DNA of 64,000 nt from Vicia villosa (GCF_029867415.1 NC_081185.1:116415987-116479986); one strand, 5' to 3'; numbered from the stretch's first letter, positions 22,321 through 34,800 are shown. Notes: generated by a model not told the origin, from the sequence alone. Translations and numbers: made by a program.

Positions 22321-25300
22321 AAGCTATGGAGATACAAAAAATACCTGGCTTAGATTTCAATGATCTAGGGCTCATCTTGGATGTTGTTATCCCTCCAAAA
22401 TTCAAAGTTCCTGTCTTTGCAAAATATGATGGAGTTTCTTGCCCGAAACTACATCTGAGATCCTATGTGAGGAAGATACAACCTCATACAACGGATAACA
22501 AATTGTGGATTCACTTCTTCCAAGAAAGTCTGTCGGGTACACAACTCGAGTGGTACTACCAGCTGGAAAATACCAAGGTTCATACTTGGGAAGAATTAGC
22601 TGCTGCTTTTTACAAACAGTACCAATACAATGCTGATCTTGCACCAACCCGTACTCAACTAAGGAGCATGTCTATGGGACCAAAAGAAAGTTTCAAAGGA
22701 TATGCACAAAAGTGGAGAGATATGGCAGGAAGGGTTCAACCACCCTTATCTGATCGCGAACTAGTCGACATGTTCATGGGCACTTTAACTGGCCCTTTCT
22801 ATAGCCATTTGCTGGGAAGTTCATCATCAGGTTTCACTTACCTGATACTGACCGGAGAACGTGTCGAAAGTGGCATTCAAAATGGAAAAATTCAAATAGG
22901 TTCCACCTCTGGTACCACAAAAAGGCCCATCAGCGGGAGAAATGAGGTCAATACAACACAAATTCAGAAAAGTCGCAAAAGTGAGCAGCATCAATCTGTA
23001 GGGGCAGTTCTGATCTCCGCATCTGCACCTCAAAAAGATCAACAGCCAAAATATACGCATCGACCAGATGCACCAAGAAGAAATTTCACCAAAATCAACA
23101 TGCCAATCTCTCAGGCATTGCAGCACTTGCTAAAAGCATATCTGATCACATTAAAAGGTCCTCCAAAGAATGTCAACACTTCCTCTCCGAATTATCGCCC
23201 TGATGCGACATGTGCCTATCACTCAAATTGTCCAGGACATGACGCAGATCACTGCTGGGCCCTGAAAAATAAAATACAAGATATGATAGATGCTGGGGAA
23301 ATTGAGTTCGATCCTCCAGAAACTCCAAATTTCATCACTGCACCTATGCCAAAGAATGACAAAACTGTCAACGCTATCCTGGACACTGGTTACATCTATG
23401 ATGTGAACGAATTATCAACTCCACTCTGCGAAGTCAAAGGAAAGCTAATCCGAGCTGGTTACTTTCCAGGGTGTGACCCCGACTGCTTTTATTGCTCCTG
23501 CCTGCCCAATGGTTGTGAAAATCTGAGGATGGGAATTCAAAAGTGGATGGATCGCCCTATCATTATGTTTGAGAGGCTCCCTTCTATGGATGTGCTGTGC
23601 AAAGTCTTTGCAAACGGGATGAGAATAGAGGATGCCTCAATGATCTCCAGCTTACCATTCAAAATCTCTGCCAAGGCTCCATTCAAAATTTCTGCTACAC
23701 TCAAAGTGGCATCAGTAGTCATTGCTAGTCCAACTCCATTTCCATACTCCTCAGACAAAGCTGTCCCATGGGGATATGACACTAATGTGTACGTTCATGG
23801 AGTTAAGCAGGGTACCTCGACTGAAGAGACCGCAAAGTTAACTACTCCAACTGTGGGTAATATTGTGGGTACCGGCAAGATCACGAGAAGTGGAAGAATC
23901 TTTTCACCAGAAATTTCTCCAAATGTTGCTGCTGGTCCGGTCCAGGTCTCAGTTCCTAATCAAGATAACAACGCTCGAGGCAAAGAGCCACAAGTTGAAC
24001 AAATTCAAACCCCGGTGGAGATCACCGCTGAGGATCCATCAAAGCAAGAAATGGAGGAAATATTGAAAATCATCTGCAAAAGTGATTACAATATTGTTGA
24101 GCAACTGGGGCACACTGCTTCAAAAATCTCAATGCTATCTCTGCTAAAATATTCAGAAGCTCATGCCAAAGCTCTGATGAAGTTCCTGAAAGCTGCGCAT
24201 GTGCCTCAAGAGATCTCAGTCGACCAATTTGAGAATTGTGTTGCCAATCTAACCGTGAGCAATGGTCTCGGTTTCTCTGATGTGGATCTAACCCCTGCTG
24301 GGAAAAATCACAACAAAGCCTTACATATCTCCATTGAATGTAATGGCACCACTCTATCTCATGTGCTAGTAGATAACGGTTCTTCTCTGAACGTGTTACC
24401 GAAAATAGTACTAGAAAAGCTTGACTTCGAAGGAATTGTGTTACAGCCAAGTGATGTTGTGGTAAGAGCCTTTGACGGGTCAACCAGAACGGTATACGGA
24501 AAAGTGAATCTCCCAATCAGAGTGGGTTCTCAAATCTTCGATTCTATCTTTTACGTAATGGAAATTCACCCAGCCTACTCCTGTTTACTTGGACGCCCTT
24601 GGATACATGGGGCAAACGCTGTAACTTCTACCCTGCATCAGAAGTTAAAATATCCAGTAAAAGGAAAGATTGTCACAGTCTATGGCGAAGAGGAATATGT
24701 GGTTAGTCACCTAAGCAATTCCAAATATGTCGAGTTGGAGGACGAATTCATCGAAACTCCATACCAATCATTTGAGGTGGTCTCCCCAGATGTCTCTACC
24801 ACCAAGCATATTCCTGCTACTCCAACTACAGCTATGGCTTCTCTCAAAGATGCCAAAGCCATGATTAAACAGGGTGATTGCACAGTATGGGGACAGCTTC
24901 CCGATATACCCTACAAGTCTGACAAACTAGGTCTGGGCTATGATAGTGAAAATCAAAAGAATGATCAAAGTCCTCGTTCTGAAGGATTGATGTCACACTT
25001 TGTCAGCCAAGAAGTAAACGCTATTGAAGATGAAGGAGTGTTCTTGAACCATATCATTCAGCCATATCCAGATGAGATTCCACCCATTTCCATGGGAATG
25101 TGGGATGCTGTGGGAGAACCAAACGGCGGGTATAACTATCAGTATGCCGCACCTCAGAATTCTTATATTGCTATGGAAGACATTACCCCGACTGGATGGG
25201 GTGATCAAATTGGAAACGACGAAAGTTTCACAAGTCCCGTCACTAAGCAATATCAAAATGCACCCAAAGAAGTATGGGACACGCTAGGAGAACCCAACGG

Positions 25301-25751
25301 AAAATATGACTATATGGTGAAATACTCCGCTCCTCCAAGCTCACAAATCGCCATGGAGGACATTGTCCCAACTGGATGGGATGAACATTACGATGACAAT
25401 TTCGCTTTCGAAGAAGCCAGGGAAATACCAAATAACGAGGGTTTATTTCTGTCAGCATACACTCCTCATCAAGATGCACAAGTCTCTATTCAAAACATCA
25501 TCCCGACTGCATGGGACGGCCTTATCGTGCATCTCGCTCAACCAACAGAGATATCTCAGCCTGGGCTCTCGTATCCAGCAGAGTATATCCCTTATCCCGA
25601 AGGATCACCGGCTCATTTTCCCACTAATGAAATCAATGCTGTGGAAGATGAAAAAGACAACTGCAACTGGAACAGCTGGGTACCCCCTGCTCACAACAGT
25701 GGATTGAACAACTGGAAAGCTGAGGATGTGATCTCCTTTGACCAGGAGTAA
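22317..25751 (+). CDS. Ogre gag-protease polyprotein, first pol exon
   Basis: 1,144 residues. The retrotransposon gag domain spans about 30-180 (LWIHFFQESLSGTQLEWY; SFKGYAQKWRDMAGRV). A Cys/His cluster CAYHSNCPGH...HCWALK lies near 299-317. The aspartic protease near 665-790 has the active site VDNGSSLNVLP (about 685) and LLGRPWIHGA; the usual D-S/T-G triad is D-N-G, which I recall as normal for this branch. From about 920 a diverged repeat (GMWDAVGEPNG..., EVWDTLGEPNG..., ending (I/V)PT(G/A)WD) occurs two to three times. The frame is open upstream of the listed ATG to about 22247. The TAA at 25749-25751 lies inside the intron, so only unspliced RNA stops here. Confidence 0.88.
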   Translation: MKAMEIQKIPGLDFNDLGLILDVVIPPKFKVPVFAKYDGVSCPKLHLRSYVRKIQPHTTDNKLWIHFFQESLSGTQLEWYYQLENTKVHTWEELAAAFYKQYQYNADLAPTRTQLRSMSMGPKESFKGYAQKWRDMAGRVQPPLSDRELVDMFMGTLTGPFYSHLLGSSSSGFTYLILTGERVESGIQNGKIQIGSTSGTTKRPISGRNEVNTTQIQKSRKSEQHQSVGAVLISASAPQKDQQPKYTHRPDAPRRNFTKINMPISQALQHLLKAYLITLKGPPKNVNTSSPNYRPDATCAYHSNCPGHDADHCWALKNKIQDMIDAGEIEFDPPETPNFITAPMPKNDKTVNAILDTGYIYDVNELSTPLCEVKGKLIRAGYFPGCDPDCFYCSCLPNGCENLRMGIQKWMDRPIIMFERLPSMDVLCKVFANGMRIEDASMISSLPFKISAKAPFKISATLKVASVVIASPTPFPYSSDKAVPWGYDTNVYVHGVKQGTSTEETAKLTTPTVGNIVGTGKITRSGRIFSPEISPNVAAGPVQVSVPNQDNNARGKEPQVEQIQTPVEITAEDPSKQEMEEILKIICKSDYNIVEQLGHTASKISMLSLLKYSEAHAKALMKFLKAAHVPQEISVDQFENCVANLTVSNGLGFSDVDLTPAGKNHNKALHISIECNGTTLSHVLVDNGSSLNVLPKIVLEKLDFEGIVLQPSDVVVRAFDGSTRTVYGKVNLPIRVGSQIFDSIFYVMEIHPAYSCLLGRPWIHGANAVTSTLHQKLKYPVKGKIVTVYGEEEYVVSHLSNSKYVELEDEFIETPYQSFEVVSPDVSTTKHIPATPTTAMASLKDAKAMIKQGDCTVWGQLPDIPYKSDKLGLGYDSENQKNDQSPRSEGLMSHFVSQEVNAIEDEGVFLNHIIQPYPDEIPPISMGMWDAVGEPNGGYNYQYAAPQNSYIAMEDITPTGWGDQIGNDESFTSPVTKQYQNAPKEVWDTLGEPNGKYDYMVKYSAPPSSQIAMEDIVPTGWDEHYDDNFAFEEAREIPNNEGLFLSAYTPHQDAQVSIQNIIPTAWDGLIVHLAQPTEISQPGLSYPAEYIPYPEGSPAHFPTNEINAVEDEKDNCNWNSWVPPAHNSGLNNWKAEDVISFDQE

Positions 25752-26005
25752 ATGCCATTTCCTGTTTTCTTTGTGTATATTGTGCAAAGATAAAAGTGGT
25801 TCCTGAACAATCGAACCATGAGCTTGAAAGCCGTGTGCCTTAGCACACCGGTCCTTCTATAAGGGCTTATCATATCATGATCATGTGCATTCAATAAAGT
25901 CATGGGACGCTTGCATATTTAAATTTTGTGATCCTTTTTCCTTCTTTCTTCGCTTTCAAATAGCTATGTTTTTTCTTCACACATACTCACATAATTAACA
26001 TGCAG
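25748..26005 (+). other. Intron between protease and reverse transcriptase
   Basis: 258 bp. The donor GA|GTAAAT is at 25748, overlapping the gag-pro stop codon. The acceptor CATGCAG| ends at 26005, after a T/C-rich tract (25925-25980). Joining 25747 to 26006 keeps one open frame with no stop, so splicing decides whether gag-pro or gag-pro-pol is made. An intron at this place is an established trait of Ogre elements. Confidence 0.8.
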
Positions 26006-28556
26006 ATTCACATACACTCTGGATCCAGTCAACAACGATTCTGCTATTGCCCGTCATGACTTTGAAAATCCGATCTACCAAACTGAGGACGAAAGTGAGG
26101 AAGATTGTGAAGTGCCAAGAGAACTTGCAAGGCTGCTAGAACAAGAAGACAAGGCCATACAGCCTCATGAGGAGCCAATTGAGGTCATCAACTTGGGCAG
26201 CAACGAAGAAAAGAAAGAAGTCAAAATAGGGGCTGATTTAGAACACAACGTCAAGCAAAGACTGATTCAAATGCTGCGAGACTACGTCGAGATATTCGCC
26301 TGGTCCTATGAGGATATGCCAGGCCTTGACACGGACATCGTAGTTCATCGCCTACCAATCAAAGAAGGTAGCACTCCAGTCAAACAGAAACTACGAAGGA
26401 GTAGGCCTGATATGTCAAAAAAGATCAAAGACGAGGTTGAAAAACAGTTCGATGCCGGATTCCTAAAAGTTGTAAGTTATCCTCCTTGGATAGCTAACAT
26501 CGTCCCTGTACCTAAAAAAGACGGGAAAGTCAGAATGTGCGTGGACTACAGAGATCTGAACCGGGCAAGCCCCAAAGATGATTTCCCTTTACCACACATC
26601 GATGTACTGGCTGACAATACCGCACAATGCAAGGTATTCTCCTTTATGGACGGATTCTCAGGGTACAATCAAATCAAGATGGCACCCAAAGACATGGAGA
26701 AAACAACCTTCACAACACCCTGGGGAACCTTTTGTTACAAAGTAATGCCCTTTGGTCTGAAAAACGCAGGAGCAACCTATCAACGTGCAATGGTAGCGCT
26801 ATTTCATGATATGATTCATCAAGAAATAGAGGTGTATGTCGATGACATGATTGCAAAATCCAACACCGAGGAAGAACATTTGGGTCATTTACACAAGTTG
26901 TTTGACAGACTCAAGAAATACAAGTTGCGACTGAACCCAAATAAGTGTACCTTTGGAGTAAGATCCGGCAAACTCTTAGGTTTCATCGTCAGCAGCAAAG
27001 GTATTGAGGTTGATCCCGCCAAGGTTAAAGCCATTCAAGAAATGCCTATACCTCGTACTGAGAAACAAGTCAAAGGATTCTTGGGACGTCTAAATTACAT
27101 CGCCCGATTTATTGCCCACATGACTACTACTTGTGTGCCGATCTTCAAACTGTTGAAGAAAGATCAAGTGGAAAGGTGGAATGACAAATGCCAGTTAGCC
27201 TTTGACAAAATCAAAGAATATCACCAAAAACCTCCAATCTTGTTGCCACCTGTGGAAGGCAGACCTCTGATAATGTACCTAACTGTGTTAGAAGACTCAA
27301 TGGGGTGTGTACTAGGACAACATGACGAATCCGGCCGAAAGGAGCACGCAATCTACTATCTTAGCAAAAAGTTTACCGATTTTGAAACAAGATACTCACT
27401 ACTCGAAAAAACTTGTTGTGCCTTAGCTTGGGCAGCTCGCCGGCTAAGACAGTACATGCTAAATCACACCACTTTCCTAATCTCCAAGATGGATCCCATC
27501 AAATACGTGTTCGAAAAACCTGCTCTCTCTGGAAGAATAGCGAGATGGCAAATGATCTTAATAGAATATGACATTCAATACACTTCACAAAAAGCAATCA
27601 AAGGAAGTGTGGTAGCTGATCATCTGGCTCATCAAGCAGTGGATGATTATCAAGCATTGAACTTTGACTTCCCAGACGAAGACATTATGCTAGTCAATGA
27701 CTACAAACAATCAGGACCAGAAGAAGGACCCGAGCCAGGATCCCGGTGGACTATGGTTTTTGACGGAGCTTCTAATGCACTTGGCAATGGCATCGGAGCT
27801 GTGATCATTTCCCCCGCAGGAGGTTATACACCATTCACTGCCAGATTATGCTTCAATTGCACTAACAATATAGCCGAATACGAAGCATGTATTCTGGGTC
27901 TCAAAGCTGCAATCGATCCAAGAATCAAATTCCTGGAAGTCTACGGAGACTCGGCCTTGGTAATCTACCAAGTCAAAGGGGAATGGGACACAAAGCACCC
28001 AAATCTAATTCCTTACAAAGAATATGTGCTGAGTTTGATTCTTTACTTCGAAGAAATCACTTTCGAACACATCCCACGCGAGGAAAATCAACTAGCTGAT
28101 GCTTTAGCTGCCATGTCATCCATGTTCAAAGTCAGGTGGGACAACGAGGCGCCTATGATCACCATTTACAAGCAAGATGAACCATCCTATTGCAATGAGA
28201 TCAATACCGAAGGAACCGGGGAAAAACCATGGTTCCATGAAGTAAAAAGATATCTCGAAGCTCAGGAGTACCCTGAAGGGGCATCCATTAATGACAGAAA
28301 GTTTCTAAGGAGGTTTGCTGCCAAATTCTTTCTAAGCAATGGAACCTTATACAAACGCAACCATGACTCGACTTTACTTCGCTGTGTAAACAAGAAGGAA
28401 ACAGAACAGATCATGGAAGAAATACACAATGGTACCTTCGGTACTCATTCCAGTGGACATACAATGGCTAAAAAGATCCTGAGAGCAGGTTATTACTGGT
28501 TTACCATGGAAACAGACTGCCATCATCACTCCCGAACATGTCACAAATGCCAGATA
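26006..28556 (+). CDS. Ogre pol: RT, RNase H, second RNase H, integrase zinc domain (second exon, split)
   Basis: Open from the acceptor at 26006; the first 35 or so codons (to 26111) match the intron-spanning frame, so an internal start is not needed. Counting from 26112: RT with YRDLNRASPKDDFPLP (about 145), FMDGFSGYNQIKM (177) and the active site YVDDM (241); a first RNase H of the gypsy type (about 385-480, SKKFTDFETRYSLLEKTC); then a second, plant/archaeal-type RNase H (VFDGASN at 547, NIAEYEACILGL, YGDSALV), the double RNase H typical of Tat/Ogre. The end has the H-H-C-C zinc finger of integrase (HSSGH...CHKCQ). The SIRE-like insertion at 28557 stops the frame two codons later; it resumes at 38104. 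Confidence 0.9.
28552..28556. repeat. Target-site duplication of the SIRE-like element, left copy (AGATA)
   Basis: AGATA before 28557, repeated at 38099-38103. Removing the element and one copy restores an unbroken integrase frame. Confidence 0.93.
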
Positions 28557-29762
28557 TGAAGGATAGAAAAACACTTAGAAAGGGGGGGGTTTGAATAAGT
28601 GTAGCTTTAAAAACTTGACAGATAAAAATAAATTGCACAGTTATTTTTATCCTGGTTCGTTGTTAACTAAACTACTCCAGTCCACCCCCGCAGAGATGAT
28701 TTACCTCAACTGAGGATTTAATCCACTAATCGCACGGATTACAATGGTTTTCCACTTAGTCAGCAACTAAGTCTTCCAGAGTCTACTGATCACACACTGA
28801 TCACTCCAGGAACAACTGCTTAGATACCCTCTAAGACTTTTCTAGAGTCTACTGATCCACACGATCACTCTAGTTACAATCTGCTTAGTTCACTCCTAAG
28901 ACTTTCCTAGAGTATTCTGATCCACACGATCACTCTAGTTCTTTACAACTTAATGTAATTCTAAGAGTATTACAAATGCTTCTTAAAAGCGATAATCACA
29001 ACTGTGATATTTCTCTTAATCGTTTAAGCTTAATCTCACTAAAATATTACAACAGCAATGTAGTGAGCTTTGATGAAGATGAAGATTCTGAGTTTTGATT
29101 TGAACAGCGTTTGAGCAAGTTAATTTGAATTGATTTGGTGCAGAATCGTTAACCTTGCTTCTCATCAGAACTTCATATTTATAGGCGTTGGAGAAGATGA
29201 CCGTTGAATGCATTTAATGCTTTGCGTGTTCCGTACAGCATCGCATTTAATGTTATACGCTTTTGTCAACTACCTCGAGCCTTGTTCACGCTGTGTCTAC
29301 TGACGTAGCCTAGAATAGCTTTTAACGTTCCTTTTGTCAGTCAGCGTAGCTTGCCACTTGTACTTTCTTCTGATCTGATGTTTGTGAATACAACGTTTGA
29401 ATATCATCAGAGTCAAACAGCTTGGTGCATAGCATCTTCTGATCTTCTGACCTTGAAGTGCTTCTGAGCGTGATACCATCAGAACTTCAGTGCTTCTGTT
29501 CTCTTGTTCTTCTGATGCTTCCATAGACCCATGTTCTGATTCTGCTTCGACCATCTTTTGATGTCTTGCCAGACCATGTTCTGATGTTGCATGCTGAACC
29601 CTTTGAGACAAAGCTTCTGAGCGCTGAATTATGCGTACTCTTTATATATTTCCTGAAAAGGAAATTGCATTGGATTAGAGTACCATATTATCTTAAGCAA
29701 AATTCATATTATTGTTATCATCAAAACTAAGATAATTGATCAGAACAAATCTTGTTCTAACA
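28557..29762 (-). repeat. SIRE-like 3' LTR
   Basis: 1,206 bp. In the plus reading it begins TGAAGGATAG and ends TTCTAACA. It contains many CTTCTGA(T) repeats and an 8-G run (10 in the other LTR). The 104- and 65-codon frames in it recur in the other LTR and match nothing. Confidence 0.92.
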
Positions 29763-29775
29763 ATCTCCCCCTTTT
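29763..29775 (-). other. Polypurine tract of the SIRE-like element
   Basis: On the minus strand AAAAAGGGGGAGAT ends at the base before the 3' LTR, the normal site for plus-strand priming. Confidence 0.8.
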
Positions 29776-29877
29776 TGATGATGACAAAAACATATATAAA
29801 TGATATGAATTTGCGATCAGAAAGAATAGATGGCAAAAGACAAATTACACAGCTATAGCATAAGCATATGAATATGT

Positions 29878-29932
29878 CTCCCCCTGAGATTAACAATCTC
29901 CCCCTGAGATAAATAATCTCCCCCTGAAATAA
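29878..29932 (-). repeat. Extra polypurine-like motifs, three in tandem
   Basis: Three spaced copies of (minus strand) TCAGGGGGAGATT-like sequence, about 18 bp apart, roughly 110-170 bp upstream of the real polypurine tract. A further one (AAAAGGGGGAGA) lies near 30840. They may serve as extra priming sites or be remnants of duplication. Confidence 0.7.
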
Positions 29933-30010
29933 ATACTCGAAGAACTTTAATAAAAGACTTCCCTGATTATTTCGGTAGAGACGATCATATAAGCTTTTGT
30001 CTTCAGAGAA

Positions 30011-30345
30011 TTCATAGCTTCTGACTTCTGCTTCCATTGGACAGCTTCAGAACTAGAATTTCTTTAGATTCCTAGAACACTCATAGCTTCTGATTCCTGC
30101 TTCCATCTAGGACAGCTTCAGAACTTGAATTTCTTTGATCTTCTGAACATTCACAGCTTCTGATTTCTGCTTCCATTCAGGACAGCTTCACAACTTGAAT
30201 TTCTTTGATCTTCTGAACATTCACAGCTTCTGATTTCTGCTTCCATTTAGGACAGCTTCAGAACTTGAGTTTTCTGGATCTTTAGAACATTCGCAGCTTC
30301 TGATTTCTGCTTCCCTCGGATAGCCTCAGAGCTTGAATTTCTACC
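30011..30345 (-). repeat. Tandem repeat, five copies of 70 bp
   Basis: In the plus reading each unit has AGCTTCTGATTTCTGCTTCC, then GGACAGCTTCAGAACTTGAA and TTCTTTGATCTTCTGAACAT. Units start near 30011, 30081, 30151, 30221 and 30291. They lie in the untranslated region between pol and the 3' LTR. Confidence 0.85.
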
Positions 30346-31188
30346 AACATTACTTCATGCTAGATTTGTATCAGAACATTGTTGAATGTACCAGAGCATC
30401 ATCTGAGCATCTCTACATCCTGAAATGTTACAGAACAAAAACTAAACGACAAAAGTCAGCATGAACGAGTTAGAACATAAAATATATGTTTGAACACATT
30501 ATATGTATCAGAGCCATAACATTTTATGTATCAGAGCAAACAATATATCAGAGCAAATAGAATTTTGTCAAAATCAAATAGACAAATATGGATCAAATTC
30601 TATTATCAGTGCTTCTGATTCATTCTTCTTTCTTGCTTCTGATTTCTGAAGCTTGACAGCACTCAGCTTGCTTCAGTTTCCATGGTTTTGCTTCTTGTGT
30701 TTGCTTTGAAGATACTCTTCACTTCTTTATACCTGCAAAACACTTAAACCATATAGAACTTGCAGTTCTTGTTAGTGAATGTGTGGGAGCTTTGCCCCAA
30801 CAACTGATAGATTAATCAAATCATTTATCATTTATCTTTCTCCCCCTTTTTGTCATAACATCAAAAAGAATATTTTAAAAGATTCAGATGAATAAAACGA
30901 CAAAAAAAATACTGGAATGTAAAAACAAGGAAACTTTTTATTGATAATCAAAAGATATTACAAAAGGTTCCTATGTTTAACAAGATGAGAAACATTCCTA
31001 GCAAATACATAAAAAGTCATCCCAAGAGGAAATGACTACAAAAATTAAAAACAGCACCCTAGCAGGACACGCTCGGTGTCAACCCATCAAGAATCCCTGT
31101 GGACTCTTGTCTTCCAGACTGGAATCTCCACTGTAGGAGAGATCCAAGTGACCAAAGAGGAAGAGAGGGACAGTTCACAGACAGAGAG

Positions 31189-31377
31189 CTAATGTTGCAA
31201 ACGGGGCTTTCCCTCAACATAGAAGTTAAGAATATCATTCTTAACCTCCTCCCATAACTCAAGAAAGTCTTCTGTCTTTGGGTGAAAGTTGATAACAACA
31301 TCAAAGAAGAGGTCTGACTTGAGAGGTATTAGGAGAGCCATCCCGAGATATGCAGAGATCTGTCGCCTTTGAGTCAT
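31189..31377 (-). CDS. Possible 62-codon ORF downstream of SIRE-like pol
   Basis: Starts MTQRRQISAYLGMALLIPLK and ends YVEGKPRLQH, with an acidic helical middle (FLELWEEVKND). Upstream on the same strand (31380-31560) is a C/T-rich stretch resembling a plant 5' leader. It sits where SIRE elements carry an env-like ORF, but it is far too short and has no signal peptide or membrane segment. No family assigned; it may be a remnant. The rest of 29940-31865 holds no convincing gene. Confidence 0.3.
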   Translation of the reverse strand: MTQRRQISAYLGMALLIPLKSDLFFDVVINFHPKTEDFLELWEEVKNDILNFYVEGKPRLQH

Positions 31378-31865
31378 AGATCTTCAACAGGCTTAGGGTG
31401 AACGCTAGGTTTGAGCAAGGATTTTTAAAAAAAAAACTTGTTTGAGCAAGAGACGAAAACGGAAGAGAGAGAGAAAAACTTGATGAGGAATGCAAAGAGA
31501 TAGGGAAAGAGAAGCGTTTGAAGAGTATTTAAAAAAAAATTGAAACGAAAGTTGAATAGCATTTAATGATACGTGACATGAGGAGAGATAATAAAGACAA
31601 ATGAGGTGACTAGCACAGTTACCTATGGTCGGCGTCCCTTCAACTGCACGCGCGCTTATCCATGAATAGTAACGACAGGTTTACCATCCCGAGATAAAAC
31701 GTTACAGCTGTTTTGCTTTAAAAGAGGTTCTGAATCAACTTAGACAATGAAACGTTAGTAATAACCGAATCATAATTTCTAAAAGATTTCAATCAGAACT
31801 TCTGATAAAAAAAATAATCCATTTTCATTTCAGAAGATACTCATGCATGAGAACTTCTCATCTTC

Positions 31866-34800
31866 TCATTCTGGGCATAAATCCATACTGATGTTCTTCA
31901 GAATGAACTTAAACCTATCTTCAGCCAGGGGTTTTGTAAAGATATCAGCCCATTGATGGTCTGTATCAACAAAGTTTAAAGATATTACACCCTTCTGAAC
32001 ATAGTCCCTTATGAAATGATGTTTAATCTCAATATGTTTAGCTTTTGAATGAAGAATAGGATTCTTAGATAAACATATAGCAGAAGTATTATCACAGAAT
32101 ATAGGAATGTTACTCTCAAATATCTGATAATCTTCTAACTGACTCTTCATCCAGAGCATCTGTGTACTACAACCAGCAGCAGCGACATATTCTGCTTCTG
32201 TTGTTGATAGAGCAATAGTTGCTTGCTTCTTGTTGTACCAGGAGATCAAGTGACTTCCAAGAAATTGGCAACTTCCTGAAGTACTTTTTCTTTCAATTCT
32301 GTCTCCAGCATAATCAGCATCGCAGAATCCTACTAAGTTGTATTCTTTAGATTTTCTGTAAACTAAGCCAACATTAGTAGTACCTTTCAGATACCTTAGA
32401 ATTCTCTTAACAGCAGTTAAATGAGATTCTCTAGGATCTGATTGGAATCTAGCACACAAACAAACACTGAACAGAATGTCAGGTCTAGAAGCAGTCAGAT
32501 ATAGAAGAGATCCAATCATACCTCTGTATAACTTCTGATCTACCTTCTTACTTACCTCATCCTTACCTAGGATGCATGTTGGATGCATAGGAGTTTTGGC
32601 TTCTTTGCAGTCTAGAAGATTAAACTTCTTCAGAAGTTCCTTCACATACTTGGTTTGGTGAACATACGTTCCTTCTGATGTTTGATTTATTTGTATTCCA
32701 AGGAAATACTTGAGTTCTCCCATCATGCTCATTTCAAACTCAGCCTGCATAGACTCAGCAAACTCCTTTCCAAGTGTAGCATTAGATGTTCCAAAAATAA
32801 TATCATCTACATATATTTGACAAATTAAAATATCCCTTTTAAAGGTTTTACAAAAGAGAGTAGTGTCCACTTTTCCTCTAGTGAAACCATTATCCAGAAG
32901 GAAAGAACTTAAGCGTTCATACCAAGCTCTGGGAGCCTGTTTCAATCCATACAATGATTTCTTTAGTTTAAAAACATGATTAGGAGACATAGAGTCTTCA
33001 AAACCAGGAGGTTGATGGACATAAACTTCTTCATCTATATAACCATTTAAGAAGGCACTCTTAACATCCATCTGATAGAGAGTGATGTTATGTTGAGTGG
33101 CAAATGAAATTAATAGACGAATAGATTCTAACCTGGCCACTGGTGCAAAGGTTTCTGTGTAGTCAATCCCTTCTTGCTGACTATAACCCTGAGCCACCAG
33201 TCTGGCTTTGTTCCTTACCACTTCACCTTTCTCACTGAGCTTGTTTCTGAAGACCCATTTTGTACCGATTATATTGAATCCATCTGGTCTAGGAACAAGA
33301 TCCCAAACATCATTCCTTGTAAACTGATTTAGTTCTTCTTGCATAGCAATTATCCAGTCTGGATCTTCTAGAGCATGATCAACAGAAGTTGGCTCGATCA
33401 AAGATACAAGACCTAATTGACAGTCTGCATTGTTCTTAAGGAATGCTCTTGTTCTGATTGGATCATCCTTCTTTCCAAGAATGACATCTTCTGAATGACC
33501 AGAGATGAGTCTGGATGATCTTCTGACAGATGGTTCTTCAGAAATGCTTAGATTCTCCAGAGAAGCTGATACTTGATCTTCCGATTCTTTGCTTCTGAGA
33601 GGTTCTGCTTCTGATGCGTTGCTTCTTGGCTCAACAACTTCTGATATATCAATATCACAATCTGCAAAATTATCAAACTGCTTTGGTTTTTCAGAACCAA
33701 GCTTATCATCAAACCTGATATTGATTGATTCTTCTACAGTCAATGTTTCAGTATTGTATACCCTGTAGCCTTTTGAGCGTTCAGAATATCCAAGAAGGAA
33801 ACACTTTTGTGCTTTGGAATCAAACTTACCAAGATGATCTTTAGTGTTCAGAATAAAGCATACACATCCAAAAGGATGGAAATATGAAATGTTGGGCTTT
33901 CTATTCTTCCACAATTCATAGGGAGTCTTATTTAGAATAGGTCTGATAGAGATTCTATTCTGAATATAGCATGCAGTGTTTATTGCTTCTGCCCAGAAAT
34001 GCTTAACCATATTGGTTTCATTGATCATGGTTCTGGCCATTTCTTGTAGAGTCATATTCTTTCGTTCTACAACTCCATTTTGCTGAGGAGTTCTAGGACA
34101 AGAGAAATCATGGGCAATACCATTTTCTTTGAAGAATTCTTCAAAGGATTTGTTCTCAAATTCACCACCATGATCACTTCTGACCTTTATGATTTTACAC
34201 TCTTTTTCAGATTGAATCTGAATGCAGAAATCAAAGAACACTGAATGAGTCTCATCCTTGTGTTTCAAGAATTTTACCCAAGTCCAGCGGCTATAATCAT
34301 CTACGATGACTAATCCATATTTCTTCCCTCTGACAGATGCTGTTTTGACTGGGCCAAACAGATCAATGTGCAAGAGTTCTAATGGCCTTGAGGTAGAAAC
34401 AACATTCTTGGACTTGAATGCAGGTTTGGAGAACTTGCCCTTTTGACATGCTTCACAAAGAGCATCTGATTTGAATTTCAGATTAGGGAGTCCTCTGACC
34501 AGATCCAGTTTGTTAATCTGAGAAATCTTTCTCAAACTAGCATGACCTAATCTTCTGTGCCAGACCCACTGCTCTTCAGAAACAGACATAAGACAAGTCA
34601 CCTTCTGACTCATAAGATCTTGCAGATCTGTCTTATAAATGTTGTTCTTCCTCTTGCCTGTAAATAGGATTGAGCCATCCTTCTGATTTACAGCCTTGCA
34701 AGACTCTTGATTAAAGATTATATCATAACCATTGTCGCTCAATTGACTGATAGATAAGAGGTTATGTGTTAATCCTTCTACAAGAAGTACATTAGAAATG

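Noticed and set aside
29297..29611. 104-codon minus frame, repeated at 37633-37947.
   Set aside because: Lies wholly in the SIRE-like LTRs; duplication is due to the LTR pair and no domain is seen.
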